DNA of 40,866 bases, from the NCBI GenBank assembly GCA_021793855.1, contig JAJYRY010000001.1:1-40866 (forward strand), given 5' to 3'. The notes under the pieces are model-generated. The model ran no database searches. It was not told the DNA's origin and saw nothing but the letters and a program-made list of their open reading frames with translations. Below, one piece after another: positions 31,307 to 38,263 of this stretch (the first letter of the stretch is position 1; each line of letters starts with the position of its first letter). Origin of the DNA: Thermoplasmata archaeon. GTDB lineage: Archaea > Thermoplasmatota > Thermoplasmata > Thermoplasmatales > GCA-001856825. A program made the position numbers and the translations under genes.

Positions 31307-32530
31307 TTGGAAAAGGGAGGTATGTTCCTCATAAAGGTCACTTACGGTGACCTGGGATCTCTTTATTTCTCGTCGGTAAAAGATTTACAGATCGACGAGG
31401 TTTATGATTATATCAAGAAGAATGAGAGGATAGAAGAGGCACTTGTTTTATGGACTTGCAACAGGTTTGAGATATATTTCTACCCGGGAGACAGGGAAAC
31501 CGTAGAATTTCTGGAAGATTACATCTATGAAAAGTCACTCAAGCACAGCGTCGTTCACGGACTGGATGCAATAAAACATCTATTCTTGGTCTCAGCGGGA
31601 ATGGATTCAATGGTCATCGGTGAAAACGAGATCCTTGGCCAGGTGAGGGACGCATGGGAAGTATCCAAAAGAAAGGGATTCTCAGGTGCAAATCTGAATG
31701 AGCTCCTCAAGAAGTCTCTCGAAATTGGTAGGAAGGCAAGGAGAGAAAATGGGAACGGAAAGAGGGCTAGAAGCGTTGCTGGTGAGGCCCTCGACCAGAT
31801 AAAGATCTTGCCAGGACAGAAGGTCCTCGTTATCGGAGCCGGCGACCTAGGTACTCAGGTGTCCAGTTTCCTATCTAGAAAGGGAATTCCATTCTCCATC
31901 AGTAATAGATCCACTGAAAGGGCGAAGGAGATCTCAAAGGCGTTCGGTGTCAGAATAGAAGACTTCGACAAGAAGAAGTGGAAGTCATATGACGTGATTA
32001 TTACAGCAACCAAGTCTGCGGAGATAATACTCGAAAGAAAGGATGTAATGAACTCGAAGATCAAGACGGTGCTTGATCTGGGGGTCCCGCCGAACGTATC
32101 ACAAGAGTTACCAGATTCAGTAAAGCTGGTGAACATGGAACTCCTGTCCAGGACAATATCTGCCAACAACGATGAAGCCGGGGATTATGCTACCAGGAGT
32201 CTCAAGATTGTGAACGACGAATTTGAGAAATTCTCACAGAAGATCATGAATGTCGACAGAGAAGAGTTTCTCAAGAGAATATACGATTATTCGAACAAGG
32301 TCATAGAAGAGGAGATGAAGTATTTCGAGAAGAAGCCCTATAACAGGGAGAACAAAGCCCAGATAAAGAAGGGACTGGAGTCCACCAGGAATAAACTCTT
32401 GGGGTTTGTCGTCAATGGTATAAAGAATGCGAAGGACATCAGATCATCAGAGACAGTTACAAAGATGGAGATGATATTGAACGAGAACTTTTCCAGATAT
32501 GAGACTAAGAAGACTAAGAAAGTCTCCTAG
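31307..32530 (+). CDS. hemA: glutamyl-tRNA reductase
   Basis: Protein of 407 residues that reduces glutamyl-tRNA(Glu) with NADPH to glutamate-1-semialdehyde, the first committed step. LWTCNRFEIYF contains the catalytic Cys51, and GMDSMVIGENEILGQVRDA is the tRNA/substrate signature. The NADPH domain is VLVIGAGDLGTQVSSFL, followed by ISNRSTERA. A long helical dimerisation domain forms the last 120 residues. The start is uncertain: TTG 31307 has AAGGTG 6 nt upstream, while ATG 31322 is in frame but directly abuts GGGAGGT, too close for a ribosome site. It lies 35 nt after hemD, the only real gap in the run, and a weak ATTATATT suggests a minor internal promoter. hemB overlaps its end by 32 nt. 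Confidence 0.94.
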   Translation: MEKGGMFLIKVTYGDLGSLYFSSVKDLQIDEVYDYIKKNERIEEALVLWTCNRFEIYFYPGDRETVEFLEDYIYEKSLKHSVVHGLDAIKHLFLVSAGMDSMVIGENEILGQVRDAWEVSKRKGFSGANLNELLKKSLEIGRKARRENGNGKRARSVAGEALDQIKILPGQKVLVIGAGDLGTQVSSFLSRKGIPFSISNRSTERAKEISKAFGVRIEDFDKKKWKSYDVIITATKSAEIILERKDVMNSKIKTVLDLGVPPNVSQELPDSVKLVNMELLSRTISANNDEAGDYATRSLKIVNDEFEKFSQKIMNVDREEFLKRIYDYSNKVIEEEMKYFEKKPYNRENKAQIKKGLESTRNKLLGFVVNGIKNAKDIRSSETVTKMEMILNENFSRYETKKTKKVS

Positions 32531-33455
32531 GATCAGAGAGATATTTGCAGATTCAAAGATAAGAAAAGACAAACTCGTTATGCCCATGTTCGTGGATGAA
32601 AACATCACCAAACGAGAGGAAATTAAGAACATGCCTGACATCTACAGATTTCCTCAAGAACAGCTTGTTGAGAAGGCAAAGGAGTACGAGGAGCTGGGAG
32701 TCAAGTCAATTCTGTTGTTCGGTGTACCGAAACACAAAGACGCAAGGGGTTCTGCCTCATACGACGATCACGGAATCGTCCAAAGAACGATAAGGGAGAT
32801 CAAGGAGGAAACGGATCTTGCAATTTTTTCGGACCTGTGTCTATGTGAATACACAGATCATGGCCACTGTGGTCTGATCAAAGGTGCGAAGATTGAGAAC
32901 GATTCAACGCTAGACGTTTACGCGAAGATCGCCACGAGTTATGCAGAGGCCGGAGCAGACGGTGTGGCTCCATCCGGAATGATGGACGGACAGGTCAGAC
33001 GGATAAGGAAGGGGCTAGATGATGCAGGTTTTGAGGAAACGCTCATTCTGGCATACAGCGCCAAGTTCGCGAGCGCGATGTACTCTCCATTCAGGGATGC
33101 GGTACATTCCACTCCCTCATTCGGAGACAGGCGGACCTATCAGATGAATTATTCGAGTACGAGAGAGGCAATACGCGAGGTCGAATTGGACATAGAAGAA
33201 GGTGCAGACGTTGTCATGGTAAAACCGGCCCTTTTCTATCTCGATGTAATAAAAGAAGTCAGGAACAGATTCCTTCTTCCAATCGCGGCATATAACGTCA
33301 GTGCAGAGTATTCGATAATCAGATCAGCCGCCAAGAACAGAATAATCGATCTCGACTCAGTTATTGATGAATCTTTGAGTTCAATATTCAGAGCAGGAGC
33401 GGACATAGTGATAAGCTATTTCACAGAGTATTTATTAAAAGCGGAAAAAAATTAG
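32499..33455 (+). CDS. hemB: porphobilinogen synthase (delta-aminolevulinate dehydratase)
   Basis: Protein of 318 residues that condenses two 5-aminolevulinates to porphobilinogen. The metal site reads DLCLCEYTDHGHCG, with Cys114, Cys116 and Cys124, so it is the zinc-dependent type rather than the Mg-only type. The Schiff-base lysines are Lys189 in AYSAKFAS and Lys242 in VMVKPALF. SPFRDAV and NVSAEYSII follow in the usual order. The ATG lies 32 nt inside the end of hemA. It is the last gene of the heme operon; the next gene has its own TATA box, and no clear terminator lies between. Confidence 0.96.
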   Translation: MRLRRLRKSPRIREIFADSKIRKDKLVMPMFVDENITKREEIKNMPDIYRFPQEQLVEKAKEYEELGVKSILLFGVPKHKDARGSASYDDHGIVQRTIREIKEETDLAIFSDLCLCEYTDHGHCGLIKGAKIENDSTLDVYAKIATSYAEAGADGVAPSGMMDGQVRRIRKGLDDAGFEETLILAYSAKFASAMYSPFRDAVHSTPSFGDRRTYQMNYSSTREAIREVELDIEEGADVVMVKPALFYLDVIKEVRNRFLLPIAAYNVSAEYSIIRSAAKNRIIDLDSVIDESLSSIFRAGADIVISYFTEYLLKAEKN

Positions 33456-33473
33456 TCGCTTTCAAAACTCAAA

Positions 33474-33485
33474 TTTATTTATATC
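33474..33485 (+). promoter_or_regulatory. TATA box of the second radical SAM gene
   Basis: TTTATTTATATC, ending 22 nt before ATG 33507. It marks a new transcription unit after hemB. Confidence 0.6.
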
Positions 33486-33506
33486 TTAAAATCATTTCAA
33501 CGAACG

Positions 33507-34457
33507 ATGAGGACAGTCATCTGGAACATAGATTTTAAGTGTAATCTCCTCTGTAAGGGATGTAACGCTTTCGAGGGTAACGTTCTCTTTCCAAAGGACA
33601 AGATAGAAGAATTTGTTGATGAGATGAAGTACAACAAGGTGAAGATTGTCTCCGTAACAGGAGGTGAGCCTACCCTTCATCCCGACCTGCCGAGAATCCT
33701 GAAAACGTTAAAGGAACACAAGTTCAAGACTCACATAGCTACGAACGGAACGAACAAGTACGTTCTGAGCAAGATTTACCCTTATCTTGACGCAGCGACA
33801 ATCAGTCTCGATAGTCACATTCCAGATCTTCACAATGAATATAGGGGGAGGAAGATATTCGACGTAGTTGTCGAGAGCATGAAGTACCTCAGGCCGCGTG
33901 TCAAGGTCCTGACCTCCAACATACTCGTCACAGATTTCAGTTACAACAAGATGGGGGAATATGCAACGTTTGTGAACAACGAACTCGGTCTTCCCGTATC
34001 GATGTGCTTCCCAGACAACACCGCCTATTACTACGAGAAGGTACCAGTGCAAAATAGCCAGATTAAGGAAGCATTCAATTTTGCCTACGAGAACTACAAG
34101 GAGTACAAGTTTGGCAACACAAGGACCTACTACAAGGAGGCGGTGGATTGGCTGGATAAGAAAGATGTTCAGAGGTGCAGGGCTGGAGAAGAGGTGTTCT
34201 ATGCGGACTATCACGGGGACGTCTACCCCTGCTTCTACAAGACCACAAAAAAACTGAACACCAACAGAAAGTGGGACGATTACACAAACACGTGCAATGA
34301 CTGCTTCATTCAGTGCTTCAGGGAGCCATCAGAGAAGAATTTCCTTGAACAGACGGCGCTTGTGAGTAAGATATATCTTTATAATCGTAGAAATATCGGT
34401 CACTCGACTCCTAATGCGAATAGCCCTATGCAGCGATACGTACCACCCGATAGCTGA
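33507..34457 (+). CDS. radical SAM/SPASM protein of unknown substrate
   Basis: Protein of 316 residues. The SAM cluster site is FKCNLLCKGCNAF (Cys12, 16, 19), followed by VSVTGGEPTLHPDL, HIATNGTN and ATISLDSHIPDLHNEYRG. The C-terminal half has Cys224, Cys242 in HGDVYPCFYK, and CNDCFIQC (Cys263, 266, 270), enough for one auxiliary iron-sulfur cluster. It is too small for tetraether synthase (Tes) and lacks a B12 domain, so it is not a GDGT-ring (Grs) or hopanoid-type methylase as such. The following genes encode a glycosyltransferase, a flippase-like protein and DUF2070. This suggests modification of an envelope sugar or lipid, or a peptide cofactor. The last 25-30 residues look like read-through into the promoter of the next gene. 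Confidence 0.82.
   Translation: MRTVIWNIDFKCNLLCKGCNAFEGNVLFPKDKIEEFVDEMKYNKVKIVSVTGGEPTLHPDLPRILKTLKEHKFKTHIATNGTNKYVLSKIYPYLDAATISLDSHIPDLHNEYRGRKIFDVVVESMKYLRPRVKVLTSNILVTDFSYNKMGEYATFVNNELGLPVSMCFPDNTAYYYEKVPVQNSQIKEAFNFAYENYKEYKFGNTRTYYKEAVDWLDKKDVQRCRAGEEVFYADYHGDVYPCFYKTTKKLNTNRKWDDYTNTCNDCFIQCFREPSEKNFLEQTALVSKIYLYNRRNIGHSTPNANSPMQRYVPPDS
34378..34385 (+). promoter_or_regulatory. TATA-like box inside the end of the radical SAM gene
   Basis: TTTATAAT, 29-36 nt before the glycosyltransferase ATG 34414. It suggests the glycosyltransferase has its own promoter within the upstream coding region. Confidence 0.45.
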
Positions 34458-35487
34458 CGGTGTAGCAAATCACCTGGCTGACTACAAAGCAGAGCTTGAG
34501 AAACGAGGGCATTCTGTTAGGGTATACACAGTATTTTCTGACAACGACGGGGTCTTCGGTCTACCCGCTTACCGCTTCCCGCTGTACAAGGAATACAAAG
34601 TTGCAATTCCCGTGTACGAGATGTACAGGGACCTGGGAAGGTTCAATCCCGATGTGATACACATCCACACGCCCTTCACACTGGGTACTATGGGATACCG
34701 TTACGCAAGAAAGAGGAACATACCGACGATTGGGACATACCATACGGATTTCGTCAATATGGATAATACGATAAATTTTCCATTCATCAAGAGCATCCTC
34801 AACATTGGGTTCCAGTACAACATGTACCTCTATGCAAGGCTGGACCTCATTGTCTCTCCCTCAAAGCTGGTGGCGGATTATCTTGGCACTTTTGGCAATA
34901 CGTCTAAAATCGTGCCAGTAGGGATAGATCTCAGTCGATTTGTTTACAGCAGCAAGAAGGAAGACTATTACTTCTTTGTTGGAAGACTGACGCAGGACAA
35001 GGGTATAATGGAGATACTTGAAGCAGCCTCAAAGCTTCCGGAGCGGAAGTTCAAGATTGCAGGGACTGGTCCTCTCAAAGCAAGTGTGATCGATTTTGCA
35101 GGGCATCACGACAACATCGAGTACCTGGGATACGTTTCGGAGGCAGAGAAGATAGGTCTCCTGACGAATGCAAAACTGCTGGTAGCCCCCTCGAGGGCTG
35201 AGACATTTGGGGTGGTGTTTATTGAGGCTATGGCTTCTGGAACACCAGTAATAGGTTCTCACGAGACAAGGGAAATTGGTATCCTGAGAGAGAATTACAA
35301 CGGCTGGTTTGTGGACTACGGAGACTCCGATGCACTCGTCAACAAGATCCGTGAACTGGATGGAAGGGATCTCGGAAGTTATTCTGAGAACGCCCGAAAA
35401 TCCAGCCTTGAGTATTCAATTCAATCGACTGCAGAGCAGCTGGAGAAAATATATGGTGAACTAATTGAACTTAAAGGCAGGAAGTAA
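34414..35487 (+). CDS. GT4-family glycosyltransferase
   Basis: Protein of 357 residues with a GT-B fold of family 4. It transfers a sugar from a nucleotide-sugar to a lipid or glycan on the cytoplasmic side. The N-terminal acceptor domain starts MRIALCSDTYHPIADGVANH, and HIHTPFTLG and GTYHTDF are typical of GT4 enzymes making mannosyl- or glucosyl-diacylglycerol. The donor domain has VPVGIDLSRF, FVGRLTQDKG and the EX7E motif (Glu263 and Glu271) in RAETFGVVFIEAMASGTPV. It overlaps the radical SAM gene by 44 nt, and the next gene overlaps its end by 23 nt. Given the flippase-like neighbour, a polar glycolipid or lipoglycan precursor is the likely product (inference). Confidence 0.9.
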   Translation: MRIALCSDTYHPIADGVANHLADYKAELEKRGHSVRVYTVFSDNDGVFGLPAYRFPLYKEYKVAIPVYEMYRDLGRFNPDVIHIHTPFTLGTMGYRYARKRNIPTIGTYHTDFVNMDNTINFPFIKSILNIGFQYNMYLYARLDLIVSPSKLVADYLGTFGNTSKIVPVGIDLSRFVYSSKKEDYYFFVGRLTQDKGIMEILEAASKLPERKFKIAGTGPLKASVIDFAGHHDNIEYLGYVSEAEKIGLLTNAKLLVAPSRAETFGVVFIEAMASGTPVIGSHETREIGILRENYNGWFVDYGDSDALVNKIRELDGRDLGSYSENARKSSLEYSIQSTAEQLEKIYGELIELKGRK

Positions 35488-36466
35488 GTACATCGGCATC
35501 GCCATCTCAGCAGTCACCCTCCTGATTTTCGCCCTGATCTATGGGTTTGGAAACCTGGTCCGGGCCATATCTGCTCTTCCTTCCACGTTCTATTTGTTCT
35601 TTCTTGCAGCTATCTCACTTCACATACTCTCCTTCGTTTTCTGGTCTCTCCGAATAAAGTTACTGTCCCGGTCGAATGGCTACAAGATATCTTTTTCAAA
35701 AGCATTCATCGCAGTAATTTCCTCGCTATTTGCTGCCTCCATAACGCCAGGATATGTAGGAGGAGAGCCGGTAAGGATCAAGAAATTGACCGATTATGGT
35801 GAACCGGTAGGAACTGCAACAGCAATCGCGCTAGGAGAGAGAGGATTTGACTCCATATTCTTCGTGGGTGTCTTCGCCTTCGTCATCATGATGGGTCTGG
35901 AGGTGCTTTCAGGCGATTTGAAGTTGATTGCTATCATCGGCGTCATAATGCTAGTTCTCTTTCTCTTTTTCCTTCTTGCATCGATGGGTGCAAACACCCT
36001 GATGATTCGAATAAAAGGATGGCTGGAGAGAACAGCCAGGCGTTTTGATAGAAAGGGCAAAGGTTATGAGGAGCGCCTCCCCAAGCTTTTCGAGCACGTG
36101 GAGACGTATGCCTCGTCCACAAAGGAGATATTTCTGAAACATCCCGGGGCACTTGTCTTGGGTTTGGCGGTCACTTCTTTGCTGTGGCTCTCAGATTTCA
36201 CGGTGCCAGTGGTGCTCATACTCGGTTTTGGTTATTCCCCGAATCTGATAGATGTGATTTTCATTCAGGTGCTGCTCGTTCTGATTTCCCTTCTTCCCGT
36301 GACGCCGGGATCTGCAGGAATAATGGAAGTCTTAATGATTGCCACTTTCTCTGCCTTCTTTCCCAATGGTGGAATAGTGGCATTCGTTCTTATCTGGAGA
36401 TTTATAACGTTCTATCTTAACTTGATCATAGGCTCTCTATCTTTGCACTATGTTGTGGCAAAATAA
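35465..36466 (+). CDS. UPF0104 / lysylphosphatidylglycerol-synthase-TM-like flippase protein
   Basis: Protein of 333 residues with about eight transmembrane helices, of the UPF0104 (LPG_synthase_TM, AglD/MprF-membrane-domain-like) family. Family hallmarks visible here are ASITPGYVGGEPVRIKKL in the second cytosolic region and LPVTPGSAGIMEVLMIA near the end. In MprF the domain flips lipids; in archaea it is often beside dolichol or glycolipid glycosyltransferases. The start is TTG 35465, overlapping the glycosyltransferase by 23 nt, so the two are translationally coupled. Likely job: moving the glycolipid made by the upstream transferase across the membrane, by analogy. Confidence 0.85.
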   Translation: MNLKAGSKYIGIAISAVTLLIFALIYGFGNLVRAISALPSTFYLFFLAAISLHILSFVFWSLRIKLLSRSNGYKISFSKAFIAVISSLFAASITPGYVGGEPVRIKKLTDYGEPVGTATAIALGERGFDSIFFVGVFAFVIMMGLEVLSGDLKLIAIIGVIMLVLFLFFLLASMGANTLMIRIKGWLERTARRFDRKGKGYEERLPKLFEHVETYASSTKEIFLKHPGALVLGLAVTSLLWLSDFTVPVVLILGFGYSPNLIDVIFIQVLLVLISLLPVTPGSAGIMEVLMIATFSAFFPNGGIVAFVLIWRFITFYLNLIIGSLSLHYVVAK

Positions 36467-36470
36467 ATAA
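36463..36470 (+). promoter_or_regulatory. TATA box of the DUF2070 gene
   Basis: ATAAATAA, 28-35 nt before GTG 36498, overlapping the stop codon of the upstream gene. Confidence 0.45.
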
Positions 36471-36497
36471 TAAAGTCCTCATTTACCTACGATTCGG

Positions 36498-38174
36498 GTG
36501 AATGAAAGTCAGAGACTGAGGAGATTCGCCTTTCGTGCTCCTAAATTCTACCTAGTATTGCCTCTCATAGTCGTTCTGATCCCCCTCTTCTATTTCACCT
36601 CTCTCGACCTGAGATTTACCTTGATCTATACGCTCTCAATTGTCAGTCTCATAATCTGGGACTTGCTGTCTCCAAGAATATTTAAATTCAAATTCCCCCC
36701 TCCGAGAGTCCTCTTTCTGAACGTTGTCAGCCTCTACTTCGCGACAATCTTTTATCTGATAGTCATCGCCTTTCATTTCCTTAAGCCGCCGCTTGCGTTG
36801 CTTGTCTCGATTACTTCCATCCCATTCCTACGCACAATGGTCTACATAACATTCACCAACAGGAATGTAGTTCTGATTCACACGATCGCGATATCATTTT
36901 CTCTTTTCTTCTCCTTCTACATCGTCCTACTCGACCCGAAGTACACGATCTTCATTCTACCGCTGGTTCTATCGTCGATAGTATATGCACTTGCGTCCCA
37001 CCTCTTCGTCAAGCTGACAGTTTCCAGGTTCGTCAAGGAATTCTCCACGGATCCGATAAAGATACTCAGAGAGTTCGTCAATACCGTCACCACGGAGATA
37101 TCTTATAATGTCATTCTCAAGAAGTTCTTTGAGGACATGTATACAACGCTAGCACCACGTGAGATCTCACTTCTCAGGATGAAATCTGAGAGTCAGAATT
37201 TAACAATGGTCTTTCCATACGTACACCCTGGACCACTTGGTGATTTGGGGAGCTCCAACATCACGGCAAAACTCCAGAAAAATCACGAAGACCAGAGGCT
37301 TCTGGTGTTCCACACAACCACCACTCATGATGATAACTGTGCGGGAGACTCTGAGGTGGATAAAATCTCAAAGGTGATAGGCGAAAGTGGAAAAGAGTCT
37401 ACTTACTGTTACGAACCATACTTTGGAAAGTATCTTACTTTCTTGCCTCTTGGAGATGGAGGTATCTTCTTCATCTCCCCTGACGACCCAAGGTTTGATG
37501 ATGTAAAGATTACAGAAGGAAGAAAAATTGTCCGAAAAGCAAAATTGCTAGGTCTCAAGTGGGCCGTCACCATAGACCAGCACAACAACAATATGGACGA
37601 ACCGAAAGAACTTGAAGACATTTCGTACCTTCTTGAAGAAGTTGAACAGGCGGTCAAGAGCAGGAAGAGCAAGAAAACTATATCGGTGGCCTACAGCAGA
37701 TCCGTCCCGGAGTACAAAGATATTGGACCTGGTGGAATCGCTTTTGTTTCCATTTCTATCGGTTCGAAGAAACTCGCAATCGTTCTGTTCGATGGAAATA
37801 ACATGGAATATGAGTTCAGGCAAAAAGTGGAGAGTTCACTGGATGGATACGACAAGATATTGGTTTGCACAACAGACAATCACATTGTCAACACAAATGG
37901 CCTCAACGTGAACCCAGTTGGAAGATTCTCAGACCACGACGAAATCGTGAAAATCGTGAAGAAGCTTGAGGAGGAAACACTGAATCCGAAGGAAGTAAGA
38001 ATGGAATACGTGAAAAGAGACATCTGGCTAAAAGTGGCTGGAGAGAATCAATGGGCCAAGATAAATTCCATAATCAAAAGCTCCGCAAACAGGGCAAAGG
38101 TGCTCAGCGTTGCCTCCATAGTTGTTTCCATTGCGCTTTCGCTTATCATTTTCAAGATAATACCGCTTCCTTGA
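36498..38174 (+). CDS. DUF2070 family membrane protein
   Basis: Protein of 558 residues: about six transmembrane helices in the first 180 residues, then a soluble domain of about 350 residues, and one C-terminal helix (VLSVASIVVSIALSLIIFKII). The soluble part has conserved-looking polar motifs: FPYVHPGPLGDLGSSN (from residue 239), HTTTTHDDNC (272-281), ISPDDPRFDD and CTTDNHIVNTNG. These resemble a metal-dependent hydrolase or neutral/alkaline-ceramidase-like site, as noted for DUF2070, which is archaea-specific and uncharacterised. The start is GTG 36498. It lies 31 nt after the flippase-like gene, but with its own TATA box. A T7 tract follows the stop codon. Confidence 0.87.
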   Translation: MNESQRLRRFAFRAPKFYLVLPLIVVLIPLFYFTSLDLRFTLIYTLSIVSLIIWDLLSPRIFKFKFPPPRVLFLNVVSLYFATIFYLIVIAFHFLKPPLALLVSITSIPFLRTMVYITFTNRNVVLIHTIAISFSLFFSFYIVLLDPKYTIFILPLVLSSIVYALASHLFVKLTVSRFVKEFSTDPIKILREFVNTVTTEISYNVILKKFFEDMYTTLAPREISLLRMKSESQNLTMVFPYVHPGPLGDLGSSNITAKLQKNHEDQRLLVFHTTTTHDDNCAGDSEVDKISKVIGESGKESTYCYEPYFGKYLTFLPLGDGGIFFISPDDPRFDDVKITEGRKIVRKAKLLGLKWAVTIDQHNNNMDEPKELEDISYLLEEVEQAVKSRKSKKTISVAYSRSVPEYKDIGPGGIAFVSISIGSKKLAIVLFDGNNMEYEFRQKVESSLDGYDKILVCTTDNHIVNTNGLNVNPVGRFSDHDEIVKIVKKLEEETLNPKEVRMEYVKRDIWLKVAGENQWAKINSIIKSSANRAKVLSVASIVVSIALSLIIFKIIPLP

Positions 38175-38179
38175 AAGTC

Positions 38180-38186
38180 TTTTTTT
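38180..38186 (+). terminator. T7 tract after the DUF2070 gene
   Basis: Seven T bases begin 6 nt after the TGA, a typical archaeal intrinsic termination signal. It separates this unit from topA. Confidence 0.45.
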
Positions 38187-38235
38187 GGGGACAGCCTCTT
38201 ATGGGTCGAAATTTCTGCCTAACAGACAAACCATT

Positions 38236-38243
38236 TTTTATAA
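38236..38243 (+). promoter_or_regulatory. TATA box of topA
   Basis: TTTTATAA, 21-28 nt before GTG 38264, consistent with a leaderless mRNA and with the GTG start. Confidence 0.6.
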
Positions 38244-38263
38244 GTCATTAATATTGAGGCTCA

